Assembly (NCBI GenBank): GCA_002483105.1
Contig: DLHG01000001.1
Span: 62,001-126,000 of the forward strand
DNA: 64,000 nucleotides
Source: Bacteroidetes bacterium UBA7674
Lineage (GTDB): Bacteria > Bacteroidota > Bacteroidia > Chitinophagales > Chitinophagaceae
Reading direction: 5' to 3'
The translations under genes were made by a program, and so were the position numbers. The notes beneath the pieces are model-generated. The model did no database searches and was not told where the DNA came from. It worked only from the letters and a program-made list of their open reading frames with translations. Shown here piece by piece: positions 50,827 through 57,954 of this stretch. Positions within the stretch are counted from its first letter, which is position 1. Every line of letters starts with the position of its first letter.

Positions 50827-51296
50827 ATGCTGCTTATAGGTACAGAAGCGCCGGAATTCTCCTTATTTGCCACACCTGACCAAAAGATCAGCCTCTCTGA
50901 GTTTAGAGGGAAAAGGTGATCCTGGCTTTCTATCCTGCAGACTGGAGCCCGGTATGTGGCGACCAAATGGCGCTATATAATGAGATGTTGCAGTATTTCC
51001 GCAAGTTTAATGCTCAGCTTGTGGGCATTTCGGTAGACGGGAAGTGGTGCCATATGTCATTCAGTAAGGACCGTGGGTTTCATTTCCCATTACTTGCCGA
51101 TTTTGAGCCGAAAGGGGCTGTATCTAAAATGTATGAATCCTATGACGAAGCTGTTGGCGAGAGCAGAAGGGCGCTTTATGTGCTGGATGAAGACGGTATC
51201 ATCCGCTGGAATCACCTCTCTCCCGTTGGGATCAATCCCGGAGCGGATGGCATAATGGATGCCCTGGAGGAAATAGATCAAAGAAAGAATTCCTAA
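50827..51296 (+). pseudogene. Peroxiredoxin (AhpC/TSA family), interrupted by a single-base deletion
   Basis: From ATG 50827 the frame reads MLLIGTEAPEFSLFATPDQK...SEFRGKR then stops. The next frame, opening at 50916, continues VILAFYPADWSPVCGDQM to the stop at 51296. Joined, they form a standard ~156-residue peroxiredoxin with the peroxidatic Cys (C44 if joined) in YPADWSPVC and the late GIIRWNHLSPVG strand. One base appears missing in the purine run at 50908-50916 (GGGAAAAGG before TG). It may be a sequencing error; otherwise the gene is dead. It leads a redox cluster: 10 bases later comes the DsbA-like protein. Confidence 0.85.
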
Positions 51297-51306
51297 AACG
51301 AACACG

Positions 51307-51828
51307 ATGGCTTTACGTCCACCTATATCAGACACTGACCATATCCAAGGTAACCCCGATGCAATTATCGAGTTAGTAGAGTATGGCGATTACCAGTGCC
51401 CGCACTGTGGCAGAGCATACCCCATAATAAAGAACATACAGAAAGAACTGGGTGATAAACTGAAGTTAGTGTTCAGGGATTTTCCGCTGGAGAAAGCGCA
51501 TCCGCAGGCATTGATGGCGGCGGTGGCATCCGAGGCTGCAGACAACCAGGGTAAGTTCTGGGACATGCACGATATGCTTTTTGAAAACCAGCGCAGGCTG
51601 AACCGATCGGCTTTGGTGGAATATGCAACTACACTGTCATTGGATATCGTTCGCTTTGAGCAAGACCTGGCAGATGAGACTATTGCACAAAAAGTGAAGG
51701 ACGAATTTTATAGTGGTATGCGCAGTGGCGTGAATGCTACGCCTACATTCTTTATCAATGGGGAGAAGTATGAGGGTAGCTGGGAAGGGGATGATCTGTT
51801 GGTTTATTTGTTGGATAGGTTTGCGTAA
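51307..51828 (+). CDS. DsbA-family thioredoxin-fold protein (FrnE/NhaA-C-domain type)
   Basis: 173 residues. The thioredoxin-fold active site is C31-P-H-C34 in YGDYQCPHCGRAYP, near the start. The helical insertion (about 65-125) contains the usual KFWDMHDMLFENQRRL, and a cis-Pro loop lies at VNATPTFFINGE. There is no signal peptide, so it is cytosolic; this subgroup also occurs as a C-terminal domain of NhaA-like proteins. It follows the peroxiredoxin by 10 bases and could reduce it (inference). It precedes a small two-helix membrane protein. Confidence 0.9.
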   Translation: MALRPPISDTDHIQGNPDAIIELVEYGDYQCPHCGRAYPIIKNIQKELGDKLKLVFRDFPLEKAHPQALMAAVASEAADNQGKFWDMHDMLFENQRRLNRSALVEYATTLSLDIVRFEQDLADETIAQKVKDEFYSGMRSGVNATPTFFINGEKYEGSWEGDDLLVYLLDRFA

Positions 51829-51858
51829 GATTTCTATAACCTGTAAATGTAAAAATGC

Positions 51859-52122
51859 ATGATCAAACTATTCGAAGCCATCGTTGAGGCTGTTTACTGG
51901 TTTCTTATTTTTCTGTCGCCTACGCTTGTTGCTGTGGTGATAGCTGCAGTTGTTTATTTTAATAATGAGGAGCAAGCAACTATACCATTGGTGATATTAG
52001 GTGTAGGCTTTCTGACTGGCGTGTTGCTGGCAGAGCGTATCAGGAGGAAATATGGCTGTTCTACCTTTTATGCGAGGCTAATGAGAACAGGTGGAGACAA
52101 TGAAAACACCTCATCAAAATAA
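51859..52122 (+). CDS. Small membrane protein, two predicted helices
   Basis: 87 residues. Helix one is at about 10-34 (VYWFLIFLSPTLVAVVIAAVVYF), a short loop NNEEQAT follows, and helix two is at about 42-60 (PLVILGVGFLTGVLLAE). A basic, then Ser/Asn-rich tail (RIRRKYGCSTFYARLMRTGG) follows. No family recognised. It overlaps the upstream part of the next frame, but the next gene most likely begins at 52151, so there is no true overlap. Probably inner membrane, in the same transcript as the redox genes. Confidence 0.7.
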   Translation: MIKLFEAIVEAVYWFLIFLSPTLVAVVIAAVVYFNNEEQATIPLVILGVGFLTGVLLAERIRRKYGCSTFYARLMRTGGDNENTSSK

Positions 52123-52150
52123 CTTATTTTTGACCTTACAATTATCAAAT

Positions 52151-52597
52151 ATGAAATACCTTATTCTGCTCTCAGCAACAATTCTTTTCGCTTCATGCGA
52201 TTGGGCCCAGGATACAGTGAAAGAGACTGCTAACAAAAGCGGAGAGATCATTGCAGAGACCGGTTCTGAATTTGCAGATGGTGCATCGAGAGGGATAGAT
52301 AATACCTTCAAAAATGACGTAGTGTTATCTGAAGACTTAAAGAAAGCCGGACTTAAAACCGGGAAGATCAGTGTTCGCGGAACGGACAGCTCAACAGATA
52401 ATATTATTACGGCCTATCTGATATTTGACAATGCTATTGACAAAAACATCTCCGTGAAAGTATTTGACGGCAGTGGTCTGGAATATGGTCGTGCCTCCGC
52501 GATGGTGAAGGGACAAAAGAATGAGGCGAAGTATGTAGACTTTGTTTTTGATAAAAGGACAAATATTGATAGTAAGGGGAAGATAGTGTTTGAGTAA
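52151..52597 (+). CDS. Lipoprotein of unknown function
   Basis: 148 residues from ATG 52151: signal MKYLILLSATILFASC with lipobox FASC (Cys16). An amphipathic helical section (WAQDTVKETANKSGEIIAETGSEFADGASRG) is followed by a beta-rich domain with LKTGKISVRG...IITAYLIFDNAIDKNISVKVFDGSG and a C-terminal KYVDFVFDKRTNIDSKGKIVFE. The earlier in-frame starts (from 52091) would place the lipobox too deep. No family recognised. It ends the redox-gene group; an intergenic repeat follows. Confidence 0.75.
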   Translation: MKYLILLSATILFASCDWAQDTVKETANKSGEIIAETGSEFADGASRGIDNTFKNDVVLSEDLKKAGLKTGKISVRGTDSSTDNIITAYLIFDNAIDKNISVKVFDGSGLEYGRASAMVKGQKNEAKYVDFVFDKRTNIDSKGKIVFE

Positions 52598-52610
52598 TGC
52601 GGGCAGTTCA

Positions 52611-52692
52611 GCGCGAGTGTGCACCACCCCGAATTTCAAAACCCACCTACGGTTGTTTTGCAATTATCCCCTCCTCCACAAGGAGGGGCGTT
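52611..52692. repeat. Dispersed GC-rich palindromic repeat, copy 4 (GCGCGAGT family)
   Basis: GCGCGAGT at 52611-52618, CACCACCCC, then the hairpin CCCCTCCT-CCACA-AGGAGGGG (52668-52688). The 199-base gap 52598-52796 otherwise contains only the deoxysugar operon promoter. Confidence 0.65.
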
Positions 52693-52766
52693 TGAATGGA
52701 TGGTTAATTAATCTAAAAAAGCAGGTAATAATCGTGGTTAGGGCTTCATTAGTTCCCTAATCCTGC

Positions 52767-52774
52767 TATTTTTG
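52767..52774 (+). promoter_or_regulatory. -7 promoter box for the rfbF operon
   Basis: TATTTTTG fits TAnnTTTG, 22 bases before the ATG at 52797. The -33 element is not clear. Confidence 0.45.
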
Positions 52775-52796
52775 TGCATATACATTATACGAACTA

Positions 52797-53570
52797 ATGA
52801 AAGTTGTAATATTTGCAGGTGGCAGGGGTACGAGGATATCCGAGGAGTCTTCCCTGAAACCGAAGCCCATGATAGAGATAGGTGGTAAACCGATACTCTG
52901 GCACATCATGAAGATCTATGCCGCCTATGGTCATACGGAGTTCATCATCTGCCTGGGCTATAAAGGCTGGGTGATAAAGGAATACTTCACTAATTACTTC
53001 ATGCATAATACCGATGTCACTGTAGACCTCTCTAATAACTCGATAGAGGTGCACAATAACTTTTCCGAGCCGTTCAAAATATCACTGATAGATACCGGAC
53101 TGGATACGATGACTGCGGGTAGGCTGAAGCGTGTGTTGCCTTATGTTGGCAATGAACCTTTTATGCTGACCTATGGTGATGGCGTGAGCGATGTGAACAT
53201 AGACGAGCTGCTGAAGTTCCATAAGGCTAGCGGGAAGGTCTGCACCATGACTGCGATACAGGCAACAAGCCGCTTTGGAGTACTTAAGATGGAAGACGAT
53301 GGCACGATCAACAGTTTTGAAGAAAAGCCCGAAGATTCAGGAACATGGATCAACGGCGGTTTCTTTGTGATAGAGCCGGAGATAGCGAAATACCTTCCGA
53401 ATGATTCCGACGATATAATGTGGGAGCGCGACCCGATGGATAACCTGGCGAAAGACAGGCAGATAGCAGCATACAAGCACCACGACTTCTGGAAATGCAT
53501 GGATACGCTTCGCGATAAGGAAGACCTGGAACACCTTTGGCAAACAGACCCTCTTTGGAAAAAATGGTAA
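52797..53570 (+). CDS. rfbF: Glucose-1-phosphate cytidylyltransferase
   Basis: 257 residues: CTP plus glucose 1-phosphate to CDP-glucose. The nucleotidyltransferase signature is VIFAGGRGTRISEESSLKPKPM near the N-terminus, with GGKPILWHIMKIY and the metal-site YGDGVSDVNIDEL at about 123-135. FEEKPEDSGTWINGGFFV and LYRH-type DFWKCMDTLRDKEDLE close the domain and are typical of RfbF/DdhA. It is the first gene of a three-gene operon; its stop overlaps the next start in ATGGTAA. Length and motifs match the family well. Confidence 0.96.
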   Translation: MKVVIFAGGRGTRISEESSLKPKPMIEIGGKPILWHIMKIYAAYGHTEFIICLGYKGWVIKEYFTNYFMHNTDVTVDLSNNSIEVHNNFSEPFKISLIDTGLDTMTAGRLKRVLPYVGNEPFMLTYGDGVSDVNIDELLKFHKASGKVCTMTAIQATSRFGVLKMEDDGTINSFEEKPEDSGTWINGGFFVIEPEIAKYLPNDSDDIMWERDPMDNLAKDRQIAAYKHHDFWKCMDTLRDKEDLEHLWQTDPLWKKW

Positions 53571-54640
53571 GCGCGGAATATTTAAAAAGTATCTACAATG
53601 GTAAGCGTGTATTTGTAACAGGACATACGGGCTTTAAAGGCTCGTGGCTGATACAGATACTGCAATGGTTGGGTGCTGACGTAAAGGGCTATTCCTTAGC
53701 CCCTGAAAAAGACAGTGACCTGTATAATGAAATAAAAGGCGACAACATCTGCTACTCATCTGTGATAGCAGACCTTCGCGACCCGCAAACCCTGCATGGT
53801 GAGATGGTGCGCTTTGAACCGCACTTTGTGTTTCACCTGGCAGCACAGGCCTTGGTGAGAAGAAGCTATGATTACCCGCTGGATACTTTTATGGTGAATG
53901 CGCAAGGCACAGCGAATGTGCTTGAGGCGCTCCGCTTTATGAAGCATCCTTGTGTGGCGCTGATGATCACCACCGATAAGGTTTACGAAAATCCGGAGCG
54001 TGGCACTGCCTTTAAAGAAGATGATAAGCTGGGCGGATATGACCCTTACTCTGCGAGCAAGGCTGCGGCGGAGATAGTGGTAGCTTCTTACCAGCGCTCA
54101 TTCTTCAATCCTGAGAATTATAGCCATCATGAGAAAGCGATAGCAGCTGTGCGTGCCGGCAACGTAATAGGTGGCGGTGACTTTTCTGACGACCGCATCA
54201 TCCCTGATATAGCGCGCGCACTGGAGTTTGATGAAACGGTGACGCTTCGCAACCCCCACTCTACCCGCCCGTGGCAACATGTTCTGGAGCCATTAGGTGC
54301 TTACCTGTTGCTCGCTGCGAAGATGAGTGAAGACCCGATAAAATATTCAACAGCATTTAACTTCGGTCCGACGCCGGAAGATGTGCTGACCGTGGAAGAC
54401 CTGACCAAGATATTCCTGGAGCGCTTTGGTAAAGGCAGCTATCAGATAATCCCGCAAGAGAATGCGCCGCATGAAGCGAAGCTGCTTGTGCTGGATAGCA
54501 ACAAGGCGGAACAGATGATAGGCTGGAAACCAAAACTGAATGCAAGGCAGGCAATAGAAATGACCGCCGACTGGTACGCAGACCGCGAACACAGCGCAGC
54601 CGACAAATGCCTGGAACAAATAAAACAATACTTCGAATAA
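53564..54640 (+). CDS. rfbG: CDP-glucose 4,6-dehydratase
   Basis: 358 residues from ATG 53564, 7 bases inside the previous gene; a longer frame back to 53537 is less likely. It is a short-chain dehydrogenase-type enzyme with NAD-binding GHTGFKGSWL, the catalytic-region TTDKVYEN, and YDPYSASKAAAEIVV containing the YxxxK pair. RAGNVIGGGDFSDDRIIPD and RPWQHVLEPLGAYL are characteristic of RfbG/DdhB. It converts CDP-glucose to CDP-4-keto-6-deoxyglucose. Coupled to rfbF and followed 10 bases later by the 3,5-epimerase-like gene. Confidence 0.96.
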   Translation: MVSAEYLKSIYNGKRVFVTGHTGFKGSWLIQILQWLGADVKGYSLAPEKDSDLYNEIKGDNICYSSVIADLRDPQTLHGEMVRFEPHFVFHLAAQALVRRSYDYPLDTFMVNAQGTANVLEALRFMKHPCVALMITTDKVYENPERGTAFKEDDKLGGYDPYSASKAAAEIVVASYQRSFFNPENYSHHEKAIAAVRAGNVIGGGDFSDDRIIPDIARALEFDETVTLRNPHSTRPWQHVLEPLGAYLLLAAKMSEDPIKYSTAFNFGPTPEDVLTVEDLTKIFLERFGKGSYQIIPQENAPHEAKLLVLDSNKAEQMIGWKPKLNARQAIEMTADWYADREHSAADKCLEQIKQYFE

Positions 54641-54650
54641 CGATAACCGT

Positions 54651-55190
54651 ATGTGGAAGGTAAAGGAATTGCCGCTGAAAGATGCGAAGCTCATAACGAT
54701 GCCTGCCTTTGCAGATGCACGCGGCACATTCGTAAAAACCTTTCACGAAACGATACTGAAAGAAGCGGGAATAGATTTCCAACTGAAGGAAAGTTATTTT
54801 TCGTTGTCTAAAAAAGATGTGATACGTGGTATGCACTTCCAGTTGCCACCGCACCATCATTCCAAAATAGTTTTTTGTCCGCAGGGAGCAATACTGGATG
54901 TGATAGTGGACCTGCGCAAAAACTCTCCTACCTACGGGCAAAACTACGCCCACGAGCTTTCTGCAGAGAACCACCTCGCCTACTTCATCCCCGAAGGTTT
55001 TGCGCATGGCTTCAAAAGCCTGACGGATGATGCCATCACTTACTACCTTGTTTCCTCGGAGTACAGTCAAGCGCATGATACGGGTGTGCGGTATGATAGT
55101 ATTGATTTTGATTGGGGGGTGGTGAATCCTATTGTTTCGGATAGGGATATGGGGTTTGGGGGGATGGGGGAATTTGAGAGTGTGTTTTAG
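54651..55190 (+). CDS. rfbC: RmlC-like 3,5-epimerase of the CDP-deoxysugar operon
   Basis: 179 residues with the cupin fold of dTDP-4-dehydrorhamnose 3,5-epimerases. Visible are FADARGTFVKTFHE, the catalytic His in VIRGMHFQLPPHHHSK, ILDVIVDLRKNSPTYG and IPEGFAHGFKSL. Because it follows CDP-glucose genes, its substrate is more likely the CDP-4-keto-6-deoxyhexose than the dTDP sugar (inference). No reductase or aminotransferase follows, so the final sugar is not decided in the window. The C-terminus is Gly-rich (DMGFGGMGEFES). A hairpin (55191-55213) follows. Confidence 0.9.
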   Translation: MWKVKELPLKDAKLITMPAFADARGTFVKTFHETILKEAGIDFQLKESYFSLSKKDVIRGMHFQLPPHHHSKIVFCPQGAILDVIVDLRKNSPTYGQNYAHELSAENHLAYFIPEGFAHGFKSLTDDAITYYLVSSEYSQAHDTGVRYDSIDFDWGVVNPIVSDRDMGFGGMGEFESVF

Positions 55191-55213
55191 TACGCCGGAT
55201 ACAATCCGGAGTA
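55191..55213 (+). other. Hairpin at the end of the deoxysugar operon
   Basis: TAC-g-CCGGAT-aca-ATCCGG-a-GTA, immediately after the rfbC stop, without a T-run. Terminator-like or an intergenic repeat unit. Beyond the repeat at 55278-55354, I see nothing else in 55214-55473. Confidence 0.5.
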
Positions 55214-55277
55214 TAGGCACTAAAACAACTTCATACATCCAACAAGCCCTTCTTACCTTCATAGTAATCGCTACTCA

Positions 55278-55354
55278 CCTGTACCACTACTTCTCAGGAG
55301 ACCTCTCACTTCGCTTTGTGTTGCTGCGCAACACTGCGCTGCGTTCGAGGTGAC
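55278..55354 (-). repeat. Dispersed ~77-bp palindromic intergenic repeat, copy 2
   Basis: Read on the minus strand: GTCACCTCGAACGCAGCGCA, then TGTTGCGCAGCAACA, then AAAGCGAAGTGAGAGGTC and TCCTGAGAAGTAG. Same block order and spacing as copy 1 at 31657-31733; the central 15-base palindrome is identical. Confidence 0.7.
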
Positions 55355-55473
55355 GTTCTTTGTTGGGGCTGCGCTCCCGCTGACACCATTGTTACGTTGC
55401 GCTAACTCCGGCGTCAGAAGCCCTTGCACACTCCCCGATTTTTCCATATTTTACGGCCTCTAAAGGGTACTCT

Positions 55474-56376
55474 ATGAAAAAGATATTGGTTTTCGCATTT
55501 GCGGTGGGCTGCTTTAATGTGGCGAAGGCTTATGACAGGAAAAATCATACGCTGATCACTCAGCAAGCGATCAATTTGCTCAACAAGACCTATGGCTGCA
55601 ATTATATTTGTCCGCATGAGGCGAAGATGATCATCAATGGCAACCTGAGCGAGGATGATCCACGTAATCCGAAGCAGCTGATACGCCCGTTCAACCAGCA
55701 CTTTTTCAATCCACAGAAAGAGGACTGGCAATGGAGCCGTGCGGGTTCTATAGATGTGCGCTTCCGCCGGTTGGTGAACAGGCTGCATGGGAGAGTGGAC
55801 AGGGAGAGGTATTATTACTCAGTTGGAGAGATCGTACATTTTTTCCAGGATGTGACTAATCCGTCGCATGTAGTACCGGTATATTCCGGACCGGGCAGGA
55901 GGGATATTTTTGATGAACAATGCCTGCATTGCCTGATGCCGCAAAAACTGACCGTTACACGATCAGCAGAACTAAGCCGTGTGTGGCCGGAAACGATACT
56001 TACTGAACTGGCCAATATTACGCTCAGCAACCTTGATCAAAAGATCACGATACTAAAAAGTAGCCACGCAATGACTGGCCGCAAGAATACCCCGGTAACA
56101 ATAACGTGGAACGACTTCTGGAAAGACAATCCATGTGGTTGGTTTGGGGCGTATGGCAAACCTGAGCATCAATGTATGCACAGAGTAGCAGGCAAAGACC
56201 AATACCTGAAAACGCATATCCATGATGGATGTACCTCCTATGATGTTCCTTACGAAACTTACAGGAAGTTCACCCGTCAGCAAGTGAACCTGGCAGTGAA
56301 CTATACAGCGCTTATGATCTTCTACGCAAAGGAATACGCGAAGGAGCATCATAAATATCACCATCATTGCCATTAA
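55474..56376 (+). CDS. Secreted zinc-dependent phospholipase C / P1 nuclease-like protein
   Basis: 300 residues with a signal peptide (MKKILVFAFAVGCFNVAKA). The mature N-terminus YDRKNHTLITQQAI gives the first metal histidine. GEIVHFFQDVTNPSHVVPVY (about 113-132) carries the HxxxD...H cluster of the phospholipase C/P1 nuclease fold. The N-terminal Trp that binds zinc in classical PLC is replaced by Tyr, so full trinuclear zinc binding is uncertain. A His-rich C-terminus (HHKYHHHCH) could bind metal. It is probably secreted and degrades phospholipids or nucleic acids. Single gene. Confidence 0.8.
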   Translation: MKKILVFAFAVGCFNVAKAYDRKNHTLITQQAINLLNKTYGCNYICPHEAKMIINGNLSEDDPRNPKQLIRPFNQHFFNPQKEDWQWSRAGSIDVRFRRLVNRLHGRVDRERYYYSVGEIVHFFQDVTNPSHVVPVYSGPGRRDIFDEQCLHCLMPQKLTVTRSAELSRVWPETILTELANITLSNLDQKITILKSSHAMTGRKNTPVTITWNDFWKDNPCGWFGAYGKPEHQCMHRVAGKDQYLKTHIHDGCTSYDVPYETYRKFTRQQVNLAVNYTALMIFYAKEYAKEHHKYHHHCH

Positions 56377-56389
56377 GAATGGCGTATAA

Positions 56390-56788
56390 CTAGTTCCTCA
56401 TCGCCGGTGGCTCATATGCCATCGTCAGGATCAGTATCACCACGCCTATGATACCAATAGCGGGTTGCAGCCAGCTGGTGTAGCCAATAATGCCTAACTG
56501 CGCCAGTATCCAAAACAAAATGATGGCACCACTGAGCAAGGAAGCTCTCTTTGCCGCCGGCTTATTACGAAAAACAGCAAGGGCGGAAATAAGACAGCTT
56601 CCACCAACAACAATCAGAAGAACGAGGGAAGGAATAAGATAACTGCTGAACGGTGTACCGTCCAGCCATTCAAGAGGGACGTCTTTAGCCCCGGTGAGAC
56701 CGTAAAAACCGCCACCAAAAGCATTAAGCGCGACAATCAGCAATAATACACCCAGGGCATATCGCACTACGTTATTGACCGCAACCAT
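56390..56788 (-). CDS. Small integral membrane protein of unknown function
   Basis: 132 residues with four predicted helices: about 9-27 (YALGVLLLIVALNAFGGGF), 48-70 (YLIPSLVLLIVVGGSCLISALAV), 80-99 (ASLLSGAIILFWILAQLGII) and 104-124 (QPAIGIIGVVILILTMAYEP). A polar loop with FYGLTGAKDVPLEWLDGTPFS lies between helices one and two. Similar small proteins are common in Bacteroidota; no catalytic residues or named family recognised. It converges on the phospholipase C-like gene. Function unknown. Confidence 0.75.
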   Translation of the reverse strand: MVAVNNVVRYALGVLLLIVALNAFGGGFYGLTGAKDVPLEWLDGTPFSSYLIPSLVLLIVVGGSCLISALAVFRNKPAAKRASLLSGAIILFWILAQLGIIGYTSWLQPAIGIIGVVILILTMAYEPPAMRN

Positions 56789-56965
56789 CTTTGAATATTT
56801 ATGCTCAAAGTTGGACGATAATTACAGAGTACCGCATGATCAGTGTCAGATAAAAAATTGACATTGATCATCGATTTTGCCCGTCTCACCTTGAAGCACC
56901 AGTCATCTCCGCCCGATGACCTACATCATTTTTCATTTACACCACCCTAGTTAATTTTATCGTGG

Positions 56966-57889
56966 ATGGATGAAAAGGAAATAATAGGCTGGCTATTGAA
57001 AGGAGATGTCTCTATACAATACCAGGTGTATCGGGACCTGCTGGAGAAAGACCGTCCGGCGCTGCGGAAACGTATCGCCACGGAGGGATGGGGTAAACGC
57101 CTGCTGTCGCAACGGCACGCCAATGGGCACTGGGGCCTTCGCTTCTACCAACCTAAGTGGATATCTACACACTATACCTTGCTAGACCTGCGTAATCTTG
57201 GCATTCTACCCGACTGCATACCCATCCGTGAAACCATCGCCATGATCCTGGAAAATGAAAAGGGTCCGGACGGTGGTATATATCCGATAGGAACAATAAA
57301 GGCCAGTGATGTCTGCATTAACGGTATGGCGCTCAATTACTGCTCTTATTTCGGAGCAAAGCAAAAAGACTTGCATTCTGTAATAGACTTTCTTCTTTCC
57401 GTACAAATGCCAGATGGTGGTTTCAATTGTATGTCGAACACTAATGGGGCGGTACATAGCTCTTTGCATACTACGTTGTCGGTGCTGGAAGGGATAGAAG
57501 AATACAGGCGGTACGGGTATACTTACCGGCTGGAGGAATTATTACATACCGCCGCCACATCACGCGAGTATATCCTTGCCCACCGGTTATATAAGTCGCG
57601 GAAGACGGGCGAGGTCATCGACAAAAAGATGACGAGCCTCGCATACCCCTCCCGCTGGCGGTTCGATTTTCTTCGCGCACTGGACTACTTCCGCTATGCA
57701 GGTATCCAGTACGATGAGCGGATGAGTGATGGACTGAACCTGCTGATAGAAAAGCGCAATAAAGAAAATACGTGGAACCTGAATGCACACTACCCGGGCA
57801 AGCAACATTTTATCATGGAACAAGCCGGGAAACCTTCCCGATGGAATACACTCCGCGCACTGCGGGTATTGAAGCATTTCCCCGGGTAA
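56966..57889 (+). CDS. Prenyltransferase/squalene-cyclase-fold protein of unknown function
   Basis: 307 residues, no signal peptide. Repeats of the alpha/alpha-toroid type are visible: ANGHWGLRFYQPKWISTHYTLLDLRNLG, GPDGGIYPIG, MPDGGFNCMSN followed by SSLHTTLSVLEGIEEY, and NKENTWNLNAH. Each has the G/DGGW/F-like turn followed by a helix pair, as in terpene-cyclase and protein-prenyltransferase beta folds. No DxDD cyclase motif is present, so it is not a typical squalene-hopene cyclase. Relatives are often called hypothetical. It is a single gene upstream of the GH3 gene, 65 bases away. Confidence 0.75.
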   Translation: MDEKEIIGWLLKGDVSIQYQVYRDLLEKDRPALRKRIATEGWGKRLLSQRHANGHWGLRFYQPKWISTHYTLLDLRNLGILPDCIPIRETIAMILENEKGPDGGIYPIGTIKASDVCINGMALNYCSYFGAKQKDLHSVIDFLLSVQMPDGGFNCMSNTNGAVHSSLHTTLSVLEGIEEYRRYGYTYRLEELLHTAATSREYILAHRLYKSRKTGEVIDKKMTSLAYPSRWRFDFLRALDYFRYAGIQYDERMSDGLNLLIEKRNKENTWNLNAHYPGKQHFIMEQAGKPSRWNTLRALRVLKHFPG

Positions 57890-57954
57890 GGATCACGCCA
57901 TAGTTTTGAAAGAAACTAATACCTATATTGCGATAACAAGATATACGCAACAGA

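Noticed and set aside
53537..53563. Earlier start for the CDP-glucose dehydratase
   Set aside because: It lies inside rfbF and adds residues before the usual Rossmann start; ATG 53564 gives the common ATGGTAA overlap.
54357..55262. Open frame of 301 codons on the minus strand opposite rfbG and rfbC
   Set aside because: Fully antisense to two confident genes and rich in His/Arg/Ile with no domain; a shadow.
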